Position numbers and translations under genes: made by a program | In this document: piece by piece, positions 19,845 to 29,553 of the stretch | How the letters are laid out: every line of letters begins with the position of its first letter | Position numbering within the stretch: position 1 is the first letter of the stretch | The notes under the pieces: model-generated | Seen by the model: the letters and a program-made list of their open reading frames with translations, nothing else | What the model was told of the DNA's origin: nothing | Database searches by the model: none | Source of the DNA: Devosia sp. FJ2-5-3 | Lineage (GTDB): Bacteria; Pseudomonadota; Alphaproteobacteria; Rhizobiales; Devosiaceae | Assembly: GCF_029201545.1 (NCBI RefSeq) | Contig: NZ_CP104007.1 | Span: forward strand, 1,274,501 to 1,338,500 | Direction: 5' to 3' | Length of the DNA: 64,000 nt

Positions 19845-19928
19845 GACGATCCCTTTGCGCCAATTCTTGCGGGCGTGACAACGCAATCAGACGTCAGCCC
19901 GGCTTCAGCTTTGATTTGTGAGGATAGA

Positions 19929-19961
19929 ACGGGTCTGGACCGGCATCGGTTCCAGACCCGT
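19929..19961 (-). terminator. terminator-like hairpin
   Basis: 11-bp perfect stem (ACGGGTCTGGA at 19929-19939, TCCAGACCCGT at 19951-19961) just past the stop of the gene at 19973-20644. No T-run follows on the minus strand, so it may only stabilise the mRNA end. Confidence 0.5.
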
Positions 19962-19972
19962 CGATAGAGCGG

Positions 19973-20644
19973 TTAGTAGACGTCGATCGAGGAGACGCGA
20001 CGATCAATACCCGAGGGCAGGCGCGACTGGTCCGAGCGGACGGTCACGCAATTGCCGTAGAAACCATTGTCAGAGCAGAGATCCACCTGGGCGCGGCCGA
20101 AAACCTGGACCGAGCGGATGACGTCATTCCAGCCGCGCGGCATGCGGGTGTATTCCTGACCCCGCTCGACGCAGAAGCTCGAGCCGCGGAAGTTGCGTTC
20201 GGTGAAGAAGCAAGCGCCGGACTGGCGGGACGGCTGCGGACGGGTCTGCGGCGGCGTGCCGAAGTTGAAATCGAACGAGAAGCCGGGGCCGCTATTGTTG
20301 CCACCGGGACGCGGGGGCTGGGGCTGTGGGCCGGGACCGGGCTGCGGGCCGGGACGAGGCGGCTGCGGCATGGCAGAGCCATCGGTGAAGGCCACGAGCG
20401 AAGCGGAAATCCAGCCGCTGACGCCATTGAAATTGCCGGTGCCGTTTACCTGGCACCATCCCTGATCATAGCAATTGGCATCGAGCGTGGCGCCGGCCGG
20501 CAGCGAGGTCAGCACCGGGGCGGTGGCCGAAGCGCCCTGGCGCACATTGGCGTTGCCGGTCGTTATCGCCGGGGCGGCGAGGGCCGTGGCAATGCCGCCG
20601 AGCAAAGTCATGGCGAGGGCAGCGGCGAATTTTGCGGACTTCAT
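19973..20644 (-). CDS. secreted SH3b protein with beta/gamma-crystallin-like C-terminus (copy 3)
   Basis: 223 residues. Signal peptide MKSAKFAAALAMTLLGG ends near ALAAP. The SH3b domain contains GNANVRQGASATAPVL. The linker is very Pro/Gly/Gln-rich (PPRPGPQPGPGPQPQPPRPG). The C-terminal domain ACFFTERNFRGSSFC ... RRVSSIDVY is again crystallin-like. It is the first gene of the three-copy array, and each copy has diverged strongly outside the key residues. Confidence 0.8.
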   Translation of the reverse strand: MKSAKFAAALAMTLLGGIATALAAPAITTGNANVRQGASATAPVLTSLPAGATLDANCYDQGWCQVNGTGNFNGVSGWISASLVAFTDGSAMPQPPRPGPQPGPGPQPQPPRPGGNNSGPGFSFDFNFGTPPQTRPQPSRQSGACFFTERNFRGSSFCVERGQEYTRMPRGWNDVIRSVQVFGRAQVDLCSDNGFYGNCVTVRSDQSRLPSGIDRRVSSIDVY

Positions 20645-20745
20645 CGATCTTTGCTCCGGGACGGGCTTCGTTTTGTTGATGCCATACTAATCATGAGGCG
20701 GCTGAACGCAGTCTGAACGATTTCGTTCAGATTGGGAGCGGGACG

Positions 20746-21138
20746 TTAGTCTTTGGGTATGGCTCGCTTCTGGCCGTTTTCATCAAGGGACACGTAGACA
20801 AAGCGCGCCTCGGTGACCTTCTGTCGGTCATCGAGCCGGTTGCGGCGCACCCAGGCTTCGAGGGCGATGGTGATGGAGGTGGTGCCGACGCGATCGACCT
20901 TGGTATAGACGCACAGAATATCGCCAACCTTGACCGGCGCGATGAAGGTCATGGCTTCCACCGCGACGGTCACGACGCGACCCCTGACGCGCTCGACGGC
21001 GGCGATGGCGCCGGCCAGATCCATCTGGCTCATCACCCAGCCACCGAAAATATCCCCGGCGGGATTGGTATCGGCCGGCATGGCGATGGTGCGGATGGTG
21101 AGGGCACCATCGGGTTCGGCGGATTCGACGATCATCAT
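20746..21138 (-). CDS. acyl-CoA thioesterase (hotdog fold)
   Basis: 130 residues from ATG 21138; the upstream open frame is inside tdk. NPAGDIFGGWVMSQMDLAGAIAA is the hotdog helix with the catalytic Asp of the YciA-like group. The later VKVGDILCVYTKVDRVGTTS strands fit the same group, which hydrolyses short- and medium-chain acyl-CoA. The start overlaps the tdk stop by 4 bp, so the two genes are translationally coupled. Confidence 0.88.
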   Translation of the reverse strand: MMIVESAEPDGALTIRTIAMPADTNPAGDIFGGWVMSQMDLAGAIAAVERVRGRVVTVAVEAMTFIAPVKVGDILCVYTKVDRVGTTSITIALEAWVRRNRLDDRQKVTEARFVYVSLDENGQKRAIPKD

Positions 21139-21731
21139 GCAGGTCCTTTCACCGGCCAGCGGCCAACAGCCTCTTCCCAATGCTTGCGGCAAAGGGAGAG
21201 ATAAACGGATTTTTCGATTGCAACCTGGTCGCCATCGGTGAGGACACGGCCCGACATGTCCTGGCGGACAACCATTGTCGCCTTGGCGCCGCAAGTACAG
21301 ATGGTGCGGATCTCGCGCAGGATATCGGCTATCGCGAGGAGCTCCATGGAGCCGGGAAAGAGCTTGCCCTGGAAATCGGTGCGCAGGCCATAGCACATGA
21401 CCGGGATCTTCAGCCGGTCGGATACGCGGGCGAGGCCCCAGACCTGGTCGCGCGTGAGGAACTGTGCCTCATCGACGAAAACGCAATCGACCTTGGATTC
21501 CTCGTCGAAGTCCCGGACCGATTGGTAGAGGTCATCGCCGGCGGAGTAGAGTTCGGCGGGCTCGGAAATGCCGATGCGAGAGGAGATGAAGCCCTCACCA
21601 CCCTCCGCGTAGAGGGCGGAAGTATAGAGCAGGGGGCGCATGCCGCGTTCGCGGTAATTATAGGCGGCCTGCAACAGCAGCGTGGATTTGCCCGCATTCA
21701 TCGCCGCATAGGAAAAATAGAGCTTGGCCAC
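21135..21731 (-). CDS. tdk: thymidine kinase
   Basis: 198 residues from GTG 21731, which gives the usual start (V/M)AKLYFSYAAMNAGKST with the P-loop; AGGA lies upstream. VFVDEAQFL carries the catalytic Glu, and CTCGAKATMVVR supplies zinc-ribbon cysteines. It phosphorylates thymidine in the salvage pathway. The type II (bacterial/poxviral) family is usually about 190-200 residues, as here. Coupled to the thioesterase gene. Confidence 0.93.
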   Translation of the reverse strand: MAKLYFSYAAMNAGKSTLLLQAAYNYRERGMRPLLYTSALYAEGGEGFISSRIGISEPAELYSAGDDLYQSVRDFDEESKVDCVFVDEAQFLTRDQVWGLARVSDRLKIPVMCYGLRTDFQGKLFPGSMELLAIADILREIRTICTCGAKATMVVRQDMSGRVLTDGDQVAIEKSVYLSLCRKHWEEAVGRWPVKGPA

Positions 21732-21833
21732 GAATTGATCCTGAGCGGAAGTTGGTGTTGTAAGCCAATAGCGCCTCGTGTCCCCACGATGAAGGGCCGG
21801 GGCGCGCGGATCAACAATAGATTGTGGGAGACC

Positions 21834-22283
21834 ATGTCCAAACTTCTCATCCGCCAGGCCCGGCCGGGCGATTCCGACGCGCTCAAGATGCTGCTGGACA
21901 ATTCCTGGCGGACGCATTGGGGGCCGCATGTGAACCCGGAGGGCCGCGCCCGCTATGACAGGGAAATGCCCGCCCATGGCTATGTCGAAGCTTGCCTGGG
22001 GTCATTCGTCGTGGCCGAGCGCGATGGCAGGATCGCCGGGATGTATCATCTCGACGGCGATTACCTCCATGCCATCCATGTGGCCGTCGACGATATTGGC
22101 AGCGGCGTGGGCTCGGCGCTGATGGCAGAGGCCGAGGCAGATGGCGCGGCAAGGCTCGACGTGCGGGCCTTCAATAGCCGCGCGCGGGCCTTTTACACGG
22201 CACGAGGGTGGCGCGAAACGGAGGAGCGCGACGATGTGGAAATGGGAACAAGAGTGCGCAGCATCATCATGGTGAAGGGTTAG
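21834..22283 (+). CDS. GNAT family N-acetyltransferase
   Basis: 149 residues from ATG 21834 with GGGAG upstream; the longer open frame is antisense to tdk. HAIHVAVDDIGSGVGSALMAEAE is the acetyl-CoA-binding motif A, and DVRAFNSRARAFYTARGW is motif B. The acceptor substrate is unknown. Confidence 0.88.
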   Translation: MSKLLIRQARPGDSDALKMLLDNSWRTHWGPHVNPEGRARYDREMPAHGYVEACLGSFVVAERDGRIAGMYHLDGDYLHAIHVAVDDIGSGVGSALMAEAEADGAARLDVRAFNSRARAFYTARGWRETEERDDVEMGTRVRSIIMVKG

Positions 22284-22380
22284 CAAGCCGGCCGTGGAGC
22301 ACAAAAGCGGGTACCACGCCATTCAGGAGCGGTTCAGGCGCGGGGGCCCACATTTGCCTGGTTCTTGTATGGAGTGCCCA

Positions 22381-22758
22381 ATGTTTCGATTTGTTTTCGG
22401 CGTCGCCCTTGCCGCCCTTGCCAGCGTTCCGGCCATGGCCTCACCTGATGGTGTGTGGGAAATCGAAATGCGGGATTCGCGTTACAAGGTGGAAATGTGC
22501 GGAGACGGCAGCCAGTTCTGCGCCGAGCTGATCTGGCTGGGCAATGGCGCCGACAATGCCGATAACCTGCCCTATCTCAACACGATGTTGATCGACCACG
22601 CGGTCCAGACCCGTCCCAACCAGTGGAAGGGCGAACTGAATATCTATGGGCAGAAGGCTGCGGGCACCATCACCCAGGTGAGCGCGGATCAGATAACGCT
22701 GAAGGGTTGCGTAGCCTTCGTGATGTGCAAGACCTACCAGATGAATCGCTATCAGTAG
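22381..22758 (+). CDS. DUF2147 family secreted protein
   Basis: 125 residues from ATG 22381, with GGAG upstream. Signal peptide MFRFVFGVALAALASVPAMA. The mature part opens SPDGVWEIEMRDSRYKVEMC and carries cysteines at positions common in the DUF2147 family. Related proteins have been suggested to help with envelope stress; the molecular role is not known. Confidence 0.75.
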   Translation: MFRFVFGVALAALASVPAMASPDGVWEIEMRDSRYKVEMCGDGSQFCAELIWLGNGADNADNLPYLNTMLIDHAVQTRPNQWKGELNIYGQKAAGTITQVSADQITLKGCVAFVMCKTYQMNRYQ

Positions 22759-22967
22759 GGGACTTCAGCCTAGTGGACACGCCTCTTTGTGGGGGAGTGT
22801 CGACAGTTGAGGTTTTAGCGCGGCTTTCACGTGCACTGAGCTTGCCTTGGGCTCGCCCGAGTGTCTCTAACCACATGCCAGTTGTCGCTATGGGGCTCGC
22901 GAAGTGGCCCTCGGGTTAAGCCCGAGGGAAGCCTGACGCCCGATTGAAGGATGCGGGCAATCTCACG

Positions 22968-23873
22968 TCAGTTCGTGGTGCGGGGGATGTGGCTGCGGCG
23001 GCGGGCCCAGAGTGGGGGCAGGGCCTCGACCAACAGGATGGCCGCGAAGATCAGCGTGGCGCCGGCATAACCGACGAGCGGCAGGCGCTCGCCGAGAATG
23101 AGCGCACCGCCCAGTGCCGCGAAGAGGCTTTCGGCCGAGAGGATGATCGCCGCATTGGCCGGGGGGACGTGTTCCTGGCCGACGGCCTGGAGGGTGAAGC
23201 CGACCGCGGTGGAGAGCACGGCGGCATAGGCGATTTCCATCCAGCCCGATGAAATGGCCGCGATGGTCGGTGCCTCAGTGCCCAGGGCGATGGCGCTTGC
23301 GGCGATGCCGGCGACCAGGAAACTGACGCAGGAGACGAAAATGGGCAGGCCGGTCATGCGGGCCACATGACCCAGCAGGATGACATGCATGGCCCAGAAG
23401 ACCGCGCTGCCGACGATGAGCCAATCGCCGGAATTGAAGCTGTCGAGACCCCCGCCATTGAGGAAATAAATGCCGATGAGCGCCAACGGCACGCCGGCGA
23501 AGATGATCGGATGGGGGCGGGTGCGGAACAGCACATAGCCCAGGAGCGGGACGAAAAAGACGTAGAGACCGGTAAGGAAGCCGCCATTGGTGGCGGTGGT
23601 GGTGGCCAGACCCGCCTGCTGCAGCCAGGAGCCGAGGAAAAACACCGTGCTCATGGCGAGGATGAACAGCCAATGAGTGCGGGTGAGCGCGATGGGCCGG
23701 CGGCGGCGTTCATGAAGGGCGAGCGGCAGCACGAGCAGGCCCCCGAGCAGATAGCGCACACCGGCAAAGGTCAGCGGGCCCATGCTGTCCATGGCAGATT
23801 TCTGCGCGATGAAGGCAAAGCCCCAGAACATGGTGCAAATAAGAAGCAGGGCGGTGGCGACGGGGCGGGACAT
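22968..23873 (-). CDS. DMT family transporter (EamA)
   Basis: 301 residues with ten hydrophobic helices in two EamA repeats: the first opens ALLLICTMFWGFAFIAQK, the second begins near GDWLIVGSAVFWAMHVIL. These inner-membrane carriers mostly export amino acids or metabolites; the substrate here cannot be told. No strong ribosome site is seen before ATG 23873. Confidence 0.88.
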   Translation of the reverse strand: MSRPVATALLLICTMFWGFAFIAQKSAMDSMGPLTFAGVRYLLGGLLVLPLALHERRRRPIALTRTHWLFILAMSTVFFLGSWLQQAGLATTTATNGGFLTGLYVFFVPLLGYVLFRTRPHPIIFAGVPLALIGIYFLNGGGLDSFNSGDWLIVGSAVFWAMHVILLGHVARMTGLPIFVSCVSFLVAGIAASAIALGTEAPTIAAISSGWMEIAYAAVLSTAVGFTLQAVGQEHVPPANAAIILSAESLFAALGGALILGERLPLVGYAGATLIFAAILLVEALPPLWARRRSHIPRTTN

Positions 23874-24033
23874 TTTCTTTGGAGGCTCTGGGGATTGCGC
23901 GATGGTGTTGAGGGTGTGGCTCCACCCCCTCCCGGCCTCCCCCTACAAGGGGGAGGTGCAGGTTTGAGCGTGTGGCTGCAACTGGCATGCATTGCCGCCT
24001 CCCGACAGGAAACGGCAGGTGCGTGCCAAAGGC

Positions 24034-25263
24034 CTAGAGCTCGGCGTCGAGGGCGCGGATGAGTTGCTGGATTTCCTCGGGTGTCGTGTAGTGCACGAAG
24101 GACAGGCGCAGGACGCCGTGATTGGGGTCGATCCCCAGCGCTTCGAGCAGGCGCCAGGCGTAGAAATGGCCGCCGCCGGCCATCACGCCGTGGGTGGCGA
24201 GGCGCTTGGCGAGTTCCAGTCCCGGCAGGCTGTGGCGAAGGGCGATGGTTGGGGCGCGCCGCTCGGGATCATCGGGGCCAATGAGCTGGATATCGTTGCG
24301 GCTGCGGAGGAATTCGAGCAGCGGGGCGGCGAGGGCTATTTCCTGCGCGCGCATTGCGGCGTGGGCGCGACGGAAGGGATTTTCGCCCTCAACTGATGTT
24401 CCGGCGATATCGGCGACGGCTTCAAGGTAATCGACGATGCCGGCGCTGGCGGCGATCTGGGCGTGGTCCGGGCCTGCCGGGGTCAGGCGATAGCGCGGCT
24501 TGATATCGTTGAAGAAATGCCCCTGGTTCGGCAATTGTGCCGCGAGGTCAGGGCGGATGGCCATGACGCCCTGGTGGGGGCCATAGGTCTTATAGGCCGA
24601 GAAAAAGTAGATGTCGGCGCCCAGCGCAGCGAGATCGGGCAGGCCATGGGGAGCATAGCTGACACCATCGACGGCGAGGACGGCCCCCAGCGCGCGGGTG
24701 CGAATGGCCACTTCGGAGACAGGGTTTATTTCGCCGACGATGTTGGAACACTGGGTCATGGCGACGAGACGGATCTTGTCGTCGAGCAGTGCATCCAGCG
24801 TGTCGAGCGACAATTGGCCGGTGCGGGGATCGACGCCCCATTCGCGCACCTCGACGCCGTGCTGGGCGAGACGGCGCCAGGCCCCGGTATTGGCCTCGTG
24901 GTCCTGATTGGTGACGACGATGGCATCGCCCGGCTTCAGCCAGCCAGAAAAGGCGTGGCCGAGGACATAGGTGTTGGCGGAACTCGAGGGGCCGAAATGG
25001 ATCCAGTCGGTCGAGACATTAAGGGCCTCTGCAATGCGCGCATAGGCCAGGTCCATCGCCTGGCCTGCCGCGATCGAGGCCGGGTAGGCGCCATAGGGCT
25101 GAAGCTTGTTGGCGCGATAATAGGTGTCGAGGCGATCGAGCACGGGCCTTGCGGTGTAGGAGCCGCCCGCGTTTTCGAAAAAGGCCTGGCCGGAAAGGCC
25201 AGGTTCGGAAAAGGCGGGGAACAGAGCGCGAATACGCGCCGGGTCGAGGGGCAGGGTGGTCAT
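24034..25263 (-). CDS. cysteine desulfurase-like PLP enzyme (class V aminotransferase fold)
   Basis: 409 residues. FFENAGGSYTARPVLDRL, FGPSSSANTYVLG and DHEANTGAWRRLA follow the order of the cysteine desulfurase-like group related to SufS. FFSAYKTYGPHQG holds the PLP-binding lysine. No suf or isc genes lie nearby, so a role in Fe-S cluster assembly is doubtful; other C-S lyase or transamination activities are possible. Confidence 0.86.
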   Translation of the reverse strand: MTTLPLDPARIRALFPAFSEPGLSGQAFFENAGGSYTARPVLDRLDTYYRANKLQPYGAYPASIAAGQAMDLAYARIAEALNVSTDWIHFGPSSSANTYVLGHAFSGWLKPGDAIVVTNQDHEANTGAWRRLAQHGVEVREWGVDPRTGQLSLDTLDALLDDKIRLVAMTQCSNIVGEINPVSEVAIRTRALGAVLAVDGVSYAPHGLPDLAALGADIYFFSAYKTYGPHQGVMAIRPDLAAQLPNQGHFFNDIKPRYRLTPAGPDHAQIAASAGIVDYLEAVADIAGTSVEGENPFRRAHAAMRAQEIALAAPLLEFLRSRNDIQLIGPDDPERRAPTIALRHSLPGLELAKRLATHGVMAGGGHFYAWRLLEALGIDPNHGVLRLSFVHYTTPEEIQQLIRALDAEL

Positions 25264-25394
25264 GCGCGGTCCGTCTACGGTTTTCCGAACGGTATGGCAG
25301 GCGCATGAAAAAGCAAAGCCCGGGACATGCCTGCGGCCGCGAATATGCGCAGGAGAATGTCACCCTGCGAACAAAAGCCGAGACGAGAGGCTGT

Positions 25395-25823
25395 CTAGCT
25401 GGCGATATAGTCGCGCAACGCTTCGGCTTCGTGCTCGACTTCCTCGATCTTGATCTTGACCACATCACCTATGGAGACGATGCCGACAAGGCTCGTGCCG
25501 TCGAGAACTGGCATGTGCCTCACGCGGCGACGGGTCATGCGGTCCATAATGTGGTCGATCGGCGTATCGCGGGTGCAGGTGACGAGATCGGCGGTCATGA
25601 TCTGGCGTACCGAGCGGGCGAGGGCAGCGGCCGGGTCGGTGCCAAGCTGGCGGACGATGTCGCGCTCGGACAGGATGCCGACAACGGTGTCGCCACTGCC
25701 GGTGATGACGAGGGCACCAATATTGTGGGCGTTGAGCATGGCGACGGCCTCAGCCAGCGTCGCGGTTTCGGGCAGGGTGAAAACCGTCGTGCCTTTGGCC
25801 TGCAGGATGGTCTCGACATACAT
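25395..25823 (-). CDS. tandem CBS-domain protein
   Basis: 142 residues. ATG 25823 is favoured because AAGGAGG lies 8 bases before it; another ATG sits two codons earlier but too close to that site. Two CBS domains fill the protein (ATLAEAVAMLNAHNIGALVI with GILSERDIVRQL; TPIDHIMDRMTRRRVRHMPV with GIVSIGDVVK). Such stand-alone pairs bind adenine nucleotides and modulate partners that are not visible here. Confidence 0.88.
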   Translation of the reverse strand: MYVETILQAKGTTVFTLPETATLAEAVAMLNAHNIGALVITGSGDTVVGILSERDIVRQLGTDPAAALARSVRQIMTADLVTCTRDTPIDHIMDRMTRRRVRHMPVLDGTSLVGIVSIGDVVKIKIEEVEHEAEALRDYIAS

Positions 25824-25900
25824 GGTCATATCCTCCTTGCTGGAAGGAGTGTGCGCCCGCCATGGGAGTGGCGCAAGTCACCAAAAGTCGAGCAAAAAAA

Positions 25901-25919
25901 GGCCGGCAAAATGCCGGCC
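25901..25919 (-). terminator. intrinsic terminator
   Basis: 8-bp stem GGCCGGCA/TGCCGGCC with a 3-nt loop, followed on the minus strand by a 7-T run (complement of 25894-25900). It ends the small membrane-protein gene at 25959-26255. Confidence 0.88.
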
Positions 25920-25958
25920 AGTCAGTCAGGGAGGTCGGAGAAAAGGCAGGCGAAACCG

Positions 25959-26255
25959 CTAGTTGCGCCCCTGCCAATGCGTCTGAAGGGAACGCTTCGC
26001 CGGCGTTTGAACCGGGATGCGGCCGCGCCAGATGAAGCGGGCGGCTTCGAAAAGCAGGGCCATCAGCAAGAGCGTCACAGGGACCATGAACACGGCGATC
26101 TGGGCGTCTGGCTGGCTGGCAATATTGGCCGCCACGGCCGGCGTAACACCGCCCAGGAGGGCGACAGAAGCCGCGCCAAGCCCGACCAGGCTGGAGCCGA
26201 GCGCTACGGCGAGGCGGACTTTCTTGCGACGTGGTGTGGCTTTGGAAGGCTGCAT
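25959..26255 (-). CDS. small membrane protein, 98 aa, unknown
   Basis: Starts at ATG 26255 (MQPSKATPRRKKVRLAVAL). A basic N-terminus and two hydrophobic helices (VALGSSLVGLGAASVALLGG and IAVFMVPVTLLLMALLFEAA) are present. No ribosome site is obvious, and the frame is open upstream to a TTG at 26291. A strong terminator follows, which supports a real gene. Family not recognised. Confidence 0.6.
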   Translation of the reverse strand: MQPSKATPRRKKVRLAVALGSSLVGLGAASVALLGGVTPAVAANIASQPDAQIAVFMVPVTLLLMALLFEAARFIWRGRIPVQTPAKRSLQTHWQGRN

Positions 26256-26370
26256 GGGACTGAAACTTTTAATCACTTCCGATGCTGGCAATAAACCATC
26301 CGAATAGGGTTCGACTAAGGAGGCCGAGCGGCAATTTGGGGGCAGAAGTGTGGCCGTTCGACCTTATGGG

Positions 26371-26553
26371 TTAGCGAAATGTTACCATTTGGCGCCGGAA
26401 AATGCTGTTCAGAGCGGAAAGGGCGAGGGCCATTGAGATGGGATGGCCGGTGCGCGGGGGGCGCTTTTCCTCGCTCTCCTTGCTCTCCTCGGGCCCGGCG
26501 TGGTCCCAGGTGTCGTGGTAGATTGTCTTGAAGAGATAGCTGGCGGGTATCAT
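26371..26553 (-). CDS. 60-aa protein divergent from LacI regulator
   Basis: Starts at ATG 26553 (MIPASYLFKTIYHDTWDHAG), with GAGGAG six bases upstream, one of the best ribosome sites in the window. It has an acidic/basic middle (EESKESEEKRPPR) and a C-terminal amphipathic helix. Family unknown. The operator-like palindromes between it and the regulator suggest it is under the same control. Confidence 0.6.
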   Translation of the reverse strand: MIPASYLFKTIYHDTWDHAGPEESKESEEKRPPRTGHPISMALALSALNSIFRRQMVTFR

Positions 26554-26578
26554 TTTCAACTCCTCATTCGGCTACATG

Positions 26579-26674
26579 TTGAATCGATTCAAAGCGAGGG
26601 TGAATGCCTTTCTTGAATCGGTTCAATATTGCGCCGTGGCAGGTGGGAGTCAAGCAGAAATTGAACCGATCCAA
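26579..26674. promoter_or_regulatory. three LacI-type operator palindromes
   Basis: TTGAATCGATTCAA at 26579-26592 is a perfect 14-bp palindrome. TTGAATCGGTTCAA (26613-26626) and TTGAACCGATCCAA (26661-26674) are close copies with one and three changes from symmetry. The central CG and arms fit LacI/GalR-family operators. All lie between the divergent 60-aa gene and the LacI-type gene, so autoregulation is likely. Confidence 0.75.
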
Positions 26675-26710
26675 GAATTGACCTAAGCTGGGTGCGAACG
26701 GAGTAATGGC

Positions 26711-27772
26711 ATGGCCGAAAAGGAACTGGTGCGGCTGCGGGACGTGGCGCGGGAGGCCGGGGTTTCACAGGGCACGGCATCAAATGTGTTCAACCGTCCG
26801 GAGGTTGTCCGCGAAGAAGTGCGCGAGCGCGTTTTGAAGGCTGCCGGCAAGCTGGGATATGGCGGGCCGAGCGTTGCCGGCCGGCTGCTGCGGGCCGGAC
26901 GGGTCAATGCGGTGGGGGTCGCGGCGATCGAGCCGCTGAGCTATTTCTTCGAGGATCTGTGGGCGCGGCATCTGCTGGCCGAGATTTCCGAAATCTGCGA
27001 CGCGCAGGGCGCGGGCGTGGCACTGGTGTCGGCGCAAAGTGACGAGCGGCTGGACTGGAACATCGGTTCCGCCGTGGTGGATGGGTTCATCCTGCTTTGC
27101 GTCGAGGGCGGAGAGCGTCTGGTCGAGATCACGAGGGCGCGCAGGCTTCCCTTTGTAGCGCTGGCCATCGGGGCGGCAGATCAGACCATCCCTGCCATCG
27201 GGGTCGACAATGTCGGCGGTGCGCGCCTGGCGGCGGAGCATCTCATCGGCCTTGGCCATCGGCGGCTCGCCATCCTCTCCACCCAGCTCGATGACGATCT
27301 CGTCGGTCCGGCAAGCGAGGCGCAGATGCGGGCGGCGAAATACTCGACCTCCAGGGACCGGGCCTTCGGCTATTGGCAGGCCATGGAGGCTGCGGGGATC
27401 GACATCGCCAGCGTGCCGATCATGGTGACGCAGGAAGACGCCGGGAGCACGCAGGAGAGCATGGCGGCGCTGTTCGGCAGCGGGGAGCGGCCGAGCGCTA
27501 TTCTTGCCATGTCGGACAAGATTGCCATGTGGGCGGTGGACTGGCTGATCCGCAACGGGCTGAGCGTGCCGGGCGACGTGTCTGTCGTCGGCTTTGACGG
27601 CGTGCCCGAATCTGCGGTGGCAACGCCCAAACTGACCACGGTTCAGCAGCCCATGAAGGACATTGCGCGGTTGGCGGTTGAGGCCGCTCTCGGAGGCGAG
27701 CAGGTGGAGGGCCGGCGTATATTGCCCGCCGCACTCGTGGTGCGCGAGACGACGGCGCCACCCCGCCAATAG
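26711..27772 (+). CDS. LacI family transcriptional regulator
   Basis: 353 residues. The helix-turn-helix LRDVAREAGVSQGTASNVFN with the hinge helix (VAGRLLRAGRVNAVGV) is standard. The periplasmic-binding-protein-like core follows (GVDNVGGARLAAEHLIGLGHRRLAIL, then SVVGFDGVPESAVATPKLTTVQQP). The ligand is probably a sugar or nucleoside but is not identifiable. No transport genes are linked; its only clear target is the operator cluster upstream. Confidence 0.93.
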   Translation: MAEKELVRLRDVAREAGVSQGTASNVFNRPEVVREEVRERVLKAAGKLGYGGPSVAGRLLRAGRVNAVGVAAIEPLSYFFEDLWARHLLAEISEICDAQGAGVALVSAQSDERLDWNIGSAVVDGFILLCVEGGERLVEITRARRLPFVALAIGAADQTIPAIGVDNVGGARLAAEHLIGLGHRRLAILSTQLDDDLVGPASEAQMRAAKYSTSRDRAFGYWQAMEAAGIDIASVPIMVTQEDAGSTQESMAALFGSGERPSAILAMSDKIAMWAVDWLIRNGLSVPGDVSVVGFDGVPESAVATPKLTTVQQPMKDIARLAVEAALGGEQVEGRRILPAALVVRETTAPPRQ

Positions 27773-29034
<1,262 letters not shown>

Positions 29035-29035
<1 letters not shown>

Positions 29036-29553
29036 TGGCGATCGCCGTATCGCTTCTCTTCGACCCCGAGGTCGACGGCGCGGTACGGCGTGTCTGGCAG
29101 GCGCTGGCAGACAGTGGCATCTGCAGCGCCATGGACAATCTTGGCTATGCCCCGCATGTGTCGCTGATCGTCTCGGACGATGATGATCTGGCCACTTCGC
29201 TCAGCGGCGCCATTGATGCAATGGCAGGCGAGCGAGGACTTGACCTGTCGCTTGGGCCTGCCCGGCAATTTCCCGATACGAGCATCGTCTGGCTTGCCTG
29301 CGACGGCGGGGCAGCGCTTTTCGACCTCCAGCAGCGGATCGCCGACGTCGTGCCGGTGGATCGTATCCGTCCCCATTATCGTCCTGGCCAGTGGACGCCC
29401 CATGTCACGGTCGAAATGGCGGGCGATGCCGCAGAGGGCCTGCGGCTCGCAAACCAGCTTTGGCCGGAGGTTCGGAAAGCACGTTCCGTGCGATTGGAGC
29501 TGGCCCAGTTCATGCCGGTCCGACCGCTCTCAGGCGTGGATCTTGCCGATTAA
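29035..29553 (+). CDS. 2'-5' RNA ligase (2H phosphoesterase) family protein
   Basis: 172 residues. The two His-x-Ser/Thr motifs of the 2H fold are present: HVSL in the first half and HVTV in the second. Enzymes of this type act on 2',3'- or 2',5'-phosphodiester bonds; the substrate here is unknown. The ATG overlaps the aminotransferase stop (TAATG), so translation is coupled. Confidence 0.85.

Noticed and set aside
22908..22928. CCCTCGGG/CCCGAGGG hairpin as terminator
   Set aside because: No T-run on either strand and not directly after a stop codon; it may be chance.
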